Shown here in pieces: positions 55,075 to 62,837 of a stretch of DNA of 64,000 nt. Position numbers and translations under genes: made by a program. The DNA comes from Hyphomicrobium sp. CS1BSMeth3 (GTDB lineage: Bacteria > Pseudomonadota > Alphaproteobacteria > Rhizobiales > Hyphomicrobiaceae), in NCBI RefSeq assembly GCF_900117415.1, contig NZ_FPEI01000006.1, positions 1 through 64,000 of the forward strand, read 5' to 3'. The stretch's first letter is position 1. Every line of letters begins with the position of its first letter. The notes beneath the pieces are model-generated. The model was not told where the DNA came from. It searched no databases and was given only the letters and a program-made list of their open reading frames with translations.

Positions 55075-56163
55075 ATGAGCTCTATTGGAAAAATGCGTGG
55101 CCTTGCGCGGCTGGCCGATGCCGATGGTCACTTCCGCATGGTGGCGCTCGATCAGCGCCCGCCGATGTTCGAGGCACTCGCGAAAGCCCGCGGCGTGACG
55201 AAGGACGACGTGCGTTTCGAGGAAGTCGTCGCTGCCAAGCGCCTGCTGGTCGAGGCGCTGTCGCCGCACTGCAGCTCGATGCTGCTCGATCCGAACTATG
55301 CCGTTCCGGCGGCAATCGACATCCTGCCGCCGAGGTGCGGACTGATCGTGACACTGGAGGATCATCGGACAGAGGAGACCAACGGTGGGCGGCGATCGCG
55401 CGTGATCACGAATTGGAGCGTCGATAAAATTCGCGCACTAGGCGCCGATGCCGTGAAGGTTCTGGCCTGGTACCGGCCCGATGCGGACGCGGCGGTCGTA
55501 GCGCATCAAAAGCAGTTTGTCCGCGCCATCGGTGACGACTGCCAGCGCAATGACATACCCTACGTGCTCGAGTTGCTCGTTTATCCCTTCGCCGGCACGG
55601 CGTCGCACACGGCCGATTATGTCGAGTCGCCGGACAAGTTGCCGAACCTTGTCATTGAAAGCGTGCGTGAGTTCGTCAAGCCCGAGTATGGCGTCGACCT
55701 CCTGAAGCTCGAAAGCCCGATTGCGGTCGCTCAGCTTCCAGATCGAGGGACTGGTTGCCGCGAACAGGTGGCTCAGGCCACGTTCTCGATCGTTGGCGAT
55801 CTGTGCCGGGAGCACGGTATCCCGTGGGTTCTCCTTTCCGGCGGTGCGGCGAAGGACAAGTTTGAGCTCGTCCTCGACTATGCCTATGCGGCTGGTGCCA
55901 GCGGTTTCCTCGCTGGGCGCACGATCTGGCTCAATGCCGTGCAGTCGAACTTCCCGGATCTGCAGAAGCTCGAAGCGGCCCTGAGGACGGAAAGCGTCGA
56001 CGTTCTGTCTCGCCTCAGCGCGCTGACCAAGGAAAAGGCCTGTACGTGGTCGACGCGCTATCCCAAAGGCGACTCCATTGCCGCCGAGGGCGATTTTGCC
56101 AAAGCATATGCACCTGCCCGGTTCGAGGTGTCGCGTGGTCAAGCCAATGTGGCATCGATCTGA
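55075..56163 (+). CDS. Class I aldolase, LacD/YihT-like
   Basis: A 362-residue TIM-barrel aldolase of the LacD/YihT family. MVALDQRPPMFEA near residue 22, the probable Schiff-base Lys211 in GVDLLKLESPIAV and WVLLSGGAAKDKFELVLDYA followed by GASGFLAGRTIW align by eye with the sulfofructose-phosphate aldolase YihT. It should cleave the phosphorylated sugar made by the upstream kinase to dihydroxyacetone phosphate and a three-carbon aldehyde. It is about 70 residues longer than YihT. Last gene of the operon. Confidence 0.85.
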   Translation: MSSIGKMRGLARLADADGHFRMVALDQRPPMFEALAKARGVTKDDVRFEEVVAAKRLLVEALSPHCSSMLLDPNYAVPAAIDILPPRCGLIVTLEDHRTEETNGGRRSRVITNWSVDKIRALGADAVKVLAWYRPDADAAVVAHQKQFVRAIGDDCQRNDIPYVLELLVYPFAGTASHTADYVESPDKLPNLVIESVREFVKPEYGVDLLKLESPIAVAQLPDRGTGCREQVAQATFSIVGDLCREHGIPWVLLSGGAAKDKFELVLDYAYAAGASGFLAGRTIWLNAVQSNFPDLQKLEAALRTESVDVLSRLSALTKEKACTWSTRYPKGDSIAAEGDFAKAYAPARFEVSRGQANVASI

Positions 56164-56489
56164 GACAACGATGTTGATGGGACCTAGAGAAGCCTAGCCT
56201 CGGGTAAGTGCATCTTGGGGCAGATAAAATGCTCTCCAGTGGCGCTGAAGTGGAAATTGTTCCAGGCGAGACGGGCGCTCGAAATGGATTGACGTTACGA
56301 ACGTCCGCCACCTCTTTCGCCGTGTGCCGCGGATGAGCGACTGTGCTTGTCCCGGGTCTAGTCGGCGCGAATCCGCCAACTCGGTCACGAAGTCGGTGAT
56401 GTCCCGGCGCGTCGCATCGCGCGGCCAGAGTTGCGCGGCCCTCAGCGCCAGCGCAGGGGCGAGGCCGGCGTGCTGATGCTGGTCGTAAG
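56164..56489. other. Intergenic stretch between aldolase and truncated DAO gene
   Basis: 326 bases with no recognised gene. Short open frames on both strands lack ribosome sites and family features. It probably includes debris of the event that removed the 5' half of the DAO gene. Confidence 0.5.
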
Positions 56490-57320
56490 CTCATTGTCAG
56501 CAGGGTCATCGAGCTCGGGGCAAAGATCCATCAGCAGTGCGCTGCGCGCGGTATCGAGACTTCAGGAGGCCGCGTATCTGGAGTCGTCACGGAGAAGGGA
56601 ACCATCCGAACGGACGCCGTGCTCTGTGCTGGTGGCGCTTGGACATCAATGTTCTGCCGGCCTCATGGCATTGATCTACCGCAGGCTGGTGTCTTTGCGA
56701 CTGCCTGGCGGACTGAGCCAGTTCAGGGGATCACTGACGGCTGTATTGGAACACCCAGCTTTGCATTTCGTCGCCGCGAAGATGGCGGGTTTACGGTCGG
56801 ATTGAGCGGGCGCGGCAGAGTTGAGCTCAATCTCAACAGCATGCGGCACGCGCTCAAGTTCTTCCGCCTGTTTTTGATACGCAGGAAGGCGCTGACGCTG
56901 CGTCTCGGGCGATCTTACGCTTATAGTCCCGATGCAAACTTGACCTGGCGCCCGGACGAGATCTCGCCTTTCGAGCGCACGCGCGTATTCGATCCGCAAC
57001 CCGATCCGAAACTTGTCGAAGAGGGGATGTTGCAATTGCGCCGGCAATTCCCGGAGCTGCGCCACGTGAAGGCGGCGGAGATTTGGGGAGGTTTCATCGA
57101 TTCCTCGCCCGACACGCTGCCTGTGATCTCGCCAGTCGAGAAGCTTCCTGGGTTCTTCATCGCGGCGTGTTTCAGCGGCCATGGCTTCGGTACAGGACCA
57201 GCGGCGGGGCATCTCGCGGCCGATCTCGTGACGGGGACATCTACGATCGTGGATCCCCATCCATTTCGCTATTCGCGCATGACGGATGGAACCAAGCTTG
57301 ACCCGAATTCCTGGGGCTAA
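56490..57320 (+). pseudogene. 3' half of a DAO-type FAD oxidoreductase
   Basis: From about 56490 the frame encodes SRVIELGAKIHQQCAARGIE and GVVTEKGTIRTDAVLCAGG, then continues to a stop at 57320 through AACFSGHGFGTGPAAGHLAA. This is the substrate-binding and C-terminal part of a DAO-family flavoprotein (glycine oxidase/D-amino-acid dehydrogenase-like). The N-terminal GxGxxG FAD-binding domain, about 150-180 residues, is missing and the upstream codons are unrelated. The open frame could start at a GTG at 56619, but would lack the cofactor site, so it is called a 5'-truncated gene. Confidence 0.75.
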
Positions 57321-57386
57321 GGTTCCGTTACTTGGCTGAACCGATCGCGCAGTGTGGCGATTGAGGGCGAGCGCCCTCGATCGCAG

Positions 57387-57740
57387 CTACTCAACAATAA
57401 CGTAGATCTTCCGCACTGTCTTGATAGTGCGCCATGTTCCTATAAAGCCAGGCTTCATGATGAAGCTATCTCCGGCGCGGTACTGGATCGGCTCTTTGCC
57501 ATCCTCGGTGATCTCGACCACGCCTTCGAGGATGTGGCAGAACTCGAAGGTTTCGCCTTTGATCGACCGCGTCAGGCCAGGCGTCGCTTCCCAAATGCCT
57601 GTACGAACTTGGTCGCTCCGAGAATCGTCGATCGCGTAGGTTCGGAAGGTCGGATCACCGGAGATCAATCGATCCGGGGTCGCCTTGCTCACCTCGGCTT
57701 CGTCGAAGTTGGTAGCTTTGATCGTTTTCAGAAAGCTCAT
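57387..57740 (-). CDS. Cupin-domain protein (DUF861-like)
   Basis: A 117-residue single-domain cupin with the beta-barrel core TRSIKGETFEFCHILEGVVEI and YRAGDSFIMKPGFIGTWRTI. The metal ligands of classic cupins are partly replaced (FCHIL keeps one His), as in the EutQ/DUF861 class. The role is unknown; it may be an isomerase or a sensor of a catabolic intermediate. It lies 24 bases after the hydroxyacid dehydrogenase gene on the same strand. Confidence 0.85.
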   Translation of the reverse strand: MSFLKTIKATNFDEAEVSKATPDRLISGDPTFRTYAIDDSRSDQVRTGIWEATPGLTRSIKGETFEFCHILEGVVEITEDGKEPIQYRAGDSFIMKPGFIGTWRTIKTVRKIYVIVE

Positions 57741-57764
57741 GCGTGGTACTCCAGTGCGTTTGGA

Positions 57765-58691
57765 CTAGTAGCCGCGGTCAGGCTTGACCTCACCAATCAT
57801 GGGACGACCCGCTTGATGGCGGCGGATGTTCTCTATGAGCATCATGGCGGCGGTGTCCGCGCGTGTTGTCGAAGCTATGTGCGGTGTGAGGATGATCCTT
57901 GGATCCTTCCAGATGGGATCATCAGGGGGAAGCGGTTCGGGATGCACGACGTCCAGGAAGGCACTCTGCAGGTGACCTGAATCGAGCAACTTGATGAGAG
58001 CCGACGGATCGAGATGCTGACCGCGACCAACATGGATGAGGCTCGCGCCTGGCCGCAATTTGCCGAGTAGATTCTCAGAGAGGATGCCGTGTGTCTCGTT
58101 GGTTAGCGGCAGAAGGCAGACGAGAATGTCGGTTTGCGCGAGAAAGCGATCGAGCTCATCGCGTCCATAGAAGCAGTTCACGCCCGCGATGGTTCGCGCG
58201 GACCGGCTCCATCCGGCGAGGCGGAAGCCGAACGGTGCGAGGGCTCGAAGCGAGGCTTGCCCTAGCTCTCCAAGCCCCATGATGCCGACGCAAATCTCGG
58301 ACGTCGGGCGGATTGGATACGTGATCCATTTGGCATGGGATTTGTGAGCCACGTATCGTGGCAGATCGCGATGCACTGCCAGAGTGGCCATTGTCACGTA
58401 TTCTTGCATCGTTGCGGTGATACCCGGCTCGATCATGCGCACGAGCTTTGCGCCGGCCGGTATGTCGTCGAAGGAGAACTGCTCGACACCTGCTCCGAGC
58501 GAGAAAAGAACCTCAAGTCGAGGATAGGCTGCTCGTAGATGTGGAATGGCCTTCCAGGTGAAGAGATATCGAACCTCTTTGGCATCGCAGGCTTCGCCGA
58601 CTGCAATGAAGGGTAGGCCCGGAATAGCCTTCATGAATGCGGATCGAATGATCTCGCTGCGAGCCTTGTCGGTATTGTAGTAGAAGGTCAT
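57765..58691 (-). CDS. Glyoxylate/hydroxypyruvate reductase-like dehydrogenase (GhrA family)
   Basis: A 308-residue D-2-hydroxyacid dehydrogenase. NAD(P)-binding GIMGLGELGQASLRAL with Arg after beta-2 (GWSRSARTI), which favours NADPH; catalytic Arg in HVGRGQHLD, Glu in VVHPEPLPPDD and His in LTPHIASTTR. The C-terminal VKPDRGY ending is typical of GhrA. It reduces glyoxylate or hydroxypyruvate in characterised relatives. The ATG at 58691 is used; the frame is open 11 codons further via a TTG. Upstream of the cupin gene. Confidence 0.92.
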   Translation of the reverse strand: MTFYYNTDKARSEIIRSAFMKAIPGLPFIAVGEACDAKEVRYLFTWKAIPHLRAAYPRLEVLFSLGAGVEQFSFDDIPAGAKLVRMIEPGITATMQEYVTMATLAVHRDLPRYVAHKSHAKWITYPIRPTSEICVGIMGLGELGQASLRALAPFGFRLAGWSRSARTIAGVNCFYGRDELDRFLAQTDILVCLLPLTNETHGILSENLLGKLRPGASLIHVGRGQHLDPSALIKLLDSGHLQSAFLDVVHPEPLPPDDPIWKDPRIILTPHIASTTRADTAAMMLIENIRRHQAGRPMIGEVKPDRGY

Positions 58692-58866
58692 TGCGATTGG
58701 GATGGCGGCCGATCGACAGTCCAACTCAAGATCGTGCTACCGCGACGAGCGGCACTCACACGGCCTACGCGGGGGATGGCGTTGCACGGCATTTTATCGG
58801 CATCTCGGGGCGAGGAACATTTTGAATTCACGGCGCCATGCAGCATAAAATTTTGCAACGTCGAGC

Positions 58867-59358
58867 CTACTGCGCCCTCTCCAGCAGCGATGCCAAGGGG
58901 TAGTGCCTTTTGATAAAGGGCGACTTTATGACGACGTAGCTGAAGTACTTTTCGATGCCGATATTGCGCTGGAGAAGGGCCTCCATCGTCTCTTGGTAGT
59001 GCGCAATGCCGCGTGTGATGAACTTCAATAGGTAGTCGTAGCCGCCGCTGACCAAGTGGCATTCAATGACTTCATCGATATCGCGAACGGCTGCCTCGAA
59101 ACGCGAGAAGTCGCCATGTCCATGGTCTGCCAGCGTGACCTCGGCAAAGACCGAGATCACTTCTCCAAGTTTGGATATGTCAATTTCAGCTCCATAGCCG
59201 GAGATGTACATGGCCTCCTCAAGTCGCCTCACGCGCATCAAGCACGGACTGGGCGACAGACCGACCTTTTCAGCGAGATCGACATTGGTGATCCGCCCGT
59301 TCTTCTGAAGCTCGGAGAGGATCTTGAGATCGATGCGATCGAGTTTTGGAAGACTCAT
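58867..59358 (-). CDS. Lrp/AsnC-family transcriptional regulator
   Basis: A 163-residue regulator: HTH at residues 6-55 (KLDRIDLKILSELQKNGRIT) and a RAM effector domain with GYDYLLKFITRGIAHYQETM. GGGAAGGG precedes the ATG at 59358. Lrp proteins sense amino acids, which fits control of the flanking dehydrogenases and uptake genes. Confidence 0.93.
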   Translation of the reverse strand: MSLPKLDRIDLKILSELQKNGRITNVDLAEKVGLSPSPCLMRVRRLEEAMYISGYGAEIDISKLGEVISVFAEVTLADHGHGDFSRFEAAVRDIDEVIECHLVSGGYDYLLKFITRGIAHYQETMEALLQRNIGIEKYFSYVVIKSPFIKRHYPLASLLERAQ

Positions 59359-59554
59359 GGGTTACCCTTCCCGGAGCACAATCCTCCGGCGAGGTCGGAG
59401 ATGCAAAGCGATCCGCGTCAGGCAGATCGAGCGTGATATGAGCCAGAAGTTTCTGCTGGCTTGGCTCTGCAGTGGCGTGCCGCCTATCCTACGTTTCCGA
59501 TCAAGCTTCGTCGCTTGGTGCGGGGCCGCTTAGTGGGTGCTGGAAATTCTACGC

Positions 59555-61027
59555 TCACGCAGATGGATCGAGGCCTCCGATGTGAAGGGTCTTGAGTTCC
59601 AGATACTCTTCCAATCCGTACTTCGATCCCTCGCGACCAATGCCCGATTGCTTGATGCCGCCAAATGGCGCGACTTCGATCGATACGGATCCCGTGTTAA
59701 GGCCGATCATTCCGAACTCGAGGCGCTCGGCCACGCGCCAGGAGCGCTTAAGATCGCGCGTGTAAAAATAGGACGCGAGGCCGTAAGGCGTGTCGTTCGC
59801 GATCGCGATCGCATCCTTCTCGTCCGAGAACTTGAAGATCGGAGCTACAGGCCCGAATGTCTCCTCGGACGCGAGGAGCATATCTGTCTTTGCCGATGTC
59901 AGAATGGTCGGCGCAAAGAACTGTGTGCCGGGCTCGACGCCGCCACCAAGCAGGAGCGTTGCGCCCTTGGCGCGCGCATCGTCGATATGGCGGGCGACCT
60001 TGTTCACCGCGGGCTGGTTGATGAGTGGCCCGATCGTTATGCCTGGATCGGCTCCATTGCCGACCTTGAGATTGGAAACCGCCGTCGACAGGCGCTCCAC
60101 GAAGCGCTCATAGATGCCGTCCTGCACGAGAATGCGATTGGCGCAAACACATGTTTGTCCGGCATTGCGGAACTTGCTCGCCATGACGCCGGAGACGGCC
60201 AGATCGAGATCGGCATCATCGAATACGATGAATGGCGCATTGCCGCCGAGCTCGAAGCTCACGCGCTTCACTGTTTCCGCGCACTCCCGCATGAGAAGGC
60301 GACCGACGCGCGTAGAGCCGGTGAAAGAAAGCTTGCGCACTTTCTCACTCGATGTCAGCACCTGACCGATCTGCTCCGGGTAACCCGTGAGCACACTGAA
60401 TACGCCCTTGGGAATGCCCGCGCGCTCCGCAAGAACCGCAAGCGCCAACGCTGAGAAGGGCGTGAGTTCGGAGGGCTTTGCGACGATCGGGCATCCGGCG
60501 GCGAGAGCGGGCGCGCACTTGCGCGTGATCATCGCGCTCGGGAAGTTCCAGGGAGTAATAGCTGCGGAAACGCCGATCGGCTCTCGAAACGCAAGAATGC
60601 GCCGATCGCTTGTGGGTGCTGGTATCGTGTCGCCGTAGACCCGCCGCGCTTCCTCGGCAAACCATTGTACGAAGCCCGCACTGTAGGTGATCTCGCCACG
60701 CGCTTCGGTGAGTGGCTTGCCCTGTTCGGCAGTCATGATCAGCGCCAGATCGCTCTGGTTTTCGATCATCAGTCGATGCCACGCCATCAAAATTGCAGAG
60801 CGATCTGCGGCCGGAAGTGCGCGCCAGGCAGCCGATGCATTCTCAGCAGCCATGATGGCTTCCTGCGTCTCGGATGCACCGAGGGCGGGCACATTGCCGA
60901 TTGTGTCGCCTGTCGCCGGGTTGACCACGGCGAGCGTCCGCCCATCTTGAGCGCCGCGCCACTCGCCTCCCACGAATGCGCGTTCGATGAATAGAGAGGG
61001 GTCGCGAAGGCGAGACTTGAGGTCCAT
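59555..61027 (-). CDS. Succinate-semialdehyde dehydrogenase-type aldehyde dehydrogenase
   Basis: A 490-residue ALDH of the GabD class. NAD(P)-binding ITPWNFPSAMI and FTGSTRVGRLLM are present, the general base Glu is in FELGGNAPF and the catalytic Cys in NAGQTCVCANR. EVAPFGGIKQSGIGREGS is the usual C-terminal signature. The natural aldehyde could be succinate semialdehyde, or a related short acidic aldehyde such as sulfolactaldehyde or malonic semialdehyde, given the context. It lies between the Lrp gene and a solute-binding gene. Confidence 0.93.
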   Translation of the reverse strand: MDLKSRLRDPSLFIERAFVGGEWRGAQDGRTLAVVNPATGDTIGNVPALGASETQEAIMAAENASAAWRALPAADRSAILMAWHRLMIENQSDLALIMTAEQGKPLTEARGEITYSAGFVQWFAEEARRVYGDTIPAPTSDRRILAFREPIGVSAAITPWNFPSAMITRKCAPALAAGCPIVAKPSELTPFSALALAVLAERAGIPKGVFSVLTGYPEQIGQVLTSSEKVRKLSFTGSTRVGRLLMRECAETVKRVSFELGGNAPFIVFDDADLDLAVSGVMASKFRNAGQTCVCANRILVQDGIYERFVERLSTAVSNLKVGNGADPGITIGPLINQPAVNKVARHIDDARAKGATLLLGGGVEPGTQFFAPTILTSAKTDMLLASEETFGPVAPIFKFSDEKDAIAIANDTPYGLASYFYTRDLKRSWRVAERLEFGMIGLNTGSVSIEVAPFGGIKQSGIGREGSKYGLEEYLELKTLHIGGLDPSA

Positions 61028-61183
61028 GTCAGTCAGTATCCATCACTCAGGCGAGCCTGGGGCGCACGACCATGCAGGGTTTGGGTGTTTTGGTTTTGTT
61101 GCTTTCACCGTCGATCGGCGGGCGCGATGCTCGATACACCGGGTTTCAGGGATCGGGCCTGCCGACTAGGGCGGCGATTTCAA

Positions 61184-62782
61184 CTACTTGGCATCGGCTG
61201 GCGTTACGGCATCTGCCAGCGTGTAGAAGTTCGAGTACACCTCGATCTTCAGATCCTTCCGCGAAGCCAGAACGACAGGCTGTGTGTGCAAGGGGATAAC
61301 GGCGGCATCTTCCATCGCCATGGTGACCGCGCGCGCTTGCATGGCGTGGCGCTTGGGTGCGTCGACGATGTTCAGGGCTTCCTGGATGATGCGATCGACT
61401 TCCGGGTTCGAATAGTGAGCGAGGTTCCACGTACCCAGCCGCTTCTCTCGATCGTACGTGTGGATCACCTGCTGGAGAACGTTGGCTTCGCCGGCGCTCG
61501 ATGCGCCCCAACCGAAGAGGATGAAGCTGCCGCGTGGTCCCGTCCGATCTGTCATTCGAGAGAAGAAGACACTCCGCGGTATCATCTCAACGGTGGTTTT
61601 GATGCGCAGTCGTGCAAGCAGCTGTGCCGCCGTCTGGCAGATTTGCGCGGCATTGGGATAGCGTCCCTCAGGGCAATGCATAGTCATCACAAAGCCATCG
61701 CCCCATCCTGCCTCCTGCATCAGCTTTCGCGCCTGATCAACGTCGGGGACGATATCTGGCAGATTGTGAGCGTGGCCACCCAGCTTCTTGGGGACGATCT
61801 GGCTGTTCGGATATGACAAGCCTTCCATCACGCGATCACGAAACAGGTTGCGGTCGATCGCGAGGGACAGGGCTCGCCGAACGCGGACGTCCTTGAATGG
61901 ATTGCTCTTGAGCGGATTGCCAGCGTTGTCGGTCAGGAAAGGAGTGACGTCGCGACCCAGATCCATGGAAAAGAAATTCACAGCATCCGACTCGCCGACG
62001 AAGACCGACGCTTTGCCGCTCTTCTTCAGCGTCGCAACCTCGCTCGGCGGAACGTCGTCGATCACGTCGACATCTCCAGCGAGGAGAGCAGCAACGCGCG
62101 CCGCACCGTTCGGCAGGAATCGGAAGGTGACCTTATCCCACTTCGCCTTGGGACCAGCGTAGGCTTCGTTGCGCTCGAGAACCAGCCGATTACCGGGCAG
62201 GAACTCGACAAACTTATAGGCCGCACTGCTGACGTTCGCCTTTGTCGTCCCGAAATCGGCGGGCGTTGCAGTCTTGGCAATTTCGGCGGGCACGATCACG
62301 AGCTGGGTGAGCGTGGTCGGCATGATCGGATAGGGATGCGACGTGATAATATGAAGAGTCAGATCGTCGATGATCTTGAACTCTTTCATGCCGGCGAAGA
62401 TGCCCGCATACGTGCTCTTGGGAAGGTTGCGCACCCGCTCGTAGGTCGCCACGACGTCTGTCGTCGTTATGGGCTGGCCGTTGGCGAACTTCTGACCTGG
62501 CTTGAGCTTTATTTCCCAGATATTGTCGGAGAGCGCGGTGACCGACTCCGCGAGATTGGGTACGGCCTTGCCATCCTTGTCCAGAGACAGAGCCGGGGCA
62601 AGGTAGTGCACATAGAAGAAGAGTAGAGACGCCGACCACTGGGCGTGAGGATCTGCAACGAACTCACTGCGGGTGCCTATGCGAAGCTCTTTTGTATCTG
62701 CGTGTGCAATGGTGCTTGCGAGCGGAGCGACGGCCGACAGGACCGCGACGAGGCTACGCAACATTAATGCTCGGATGCTCAT
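61184..62782 (-). CDS. ABC transporter substrate-binding protein, family 5 (peptide/opine type)
   Basis: A 532-residue periplasmic protein with a signal peptide (MSIRALMLRSLVAVLSAVAPL, ending AHADTKE). Family-5 signatures include IWEIKLKPGQKFANGQPITT and the RRALSLAIDRN segment. Its permeases and ATPases are not in the window and may lie beyond the right edge. AGAGGGA precedes the ATG at 62782. A LacI-like half-site sequence lies at 62805-62817. It stands between the ALDH and the flavin monooxygenase genes. Confidence 0.92.
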   Translation of the reverse strand: MSIRALMLRSLVAVLSAVAPLASTIAHADTKELRIGTRSEFVADPHAQWSASLLFFYVHYLAPALSLDKDGKAVPNLAESVTALSDNIWEIKLKPGQKFANGQPITTTDVVATYERVRNLPKSTYAGIFAGMKEFKIIDDLTLHIITSHPYPIMPTTLTQLVIVPAEIAKTATPADFGTTKANVSSAAYKFVEFLPGNRLVLERNEAYAGPKAKWDKVTFRFLPNGAARVAALLAGDVDVIDDVPPSEVATLKKSGKASVFVGESDAVNFFSMDLGRDVTPFLTDNAGNPLKSNPFKDVRVRRALSLAIDRNLFRDRVMEGLSYPNSQIVPKKLGGHAHNLPDIVPDVDQARKLMQEAGWGDGFVMTMHCPEGRYPNAAQICQTAAQLLARLRIKTTVEMIPRSVFFSRMTDRTGPRGSFILFGWGASSAGEANVLQQVIHTYDREKRLGTWNLAHYSNPEVDRIIQEALNIVDAPKRHAMQARAVTMAMEDAAVIPLHTQPVVLASRKDLKIEVYSNFYTLADAVTPADAK

Positions 62783-62804
62783 CAACTTGTCCCTCTAGCA
62801 ACTC

Positions 62805-62817
62805 GTACGGTTTACAT
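62805..62817. promoter_or_regulatory. LacI-like site before the family-5 binding protein
   Basis: GTACGGTTTACAT shares GGTTTAC, on the opposite strand, with the site at 50032, and TTTACA with the site at 49956. It sits 23 bases before the binding-protein start. Shared control by the LacI regulator is a guess from the base match. Confidence 0.3.
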
Positions 62818-62837
62818 TTCTCTCGCATCGCCCAGAG

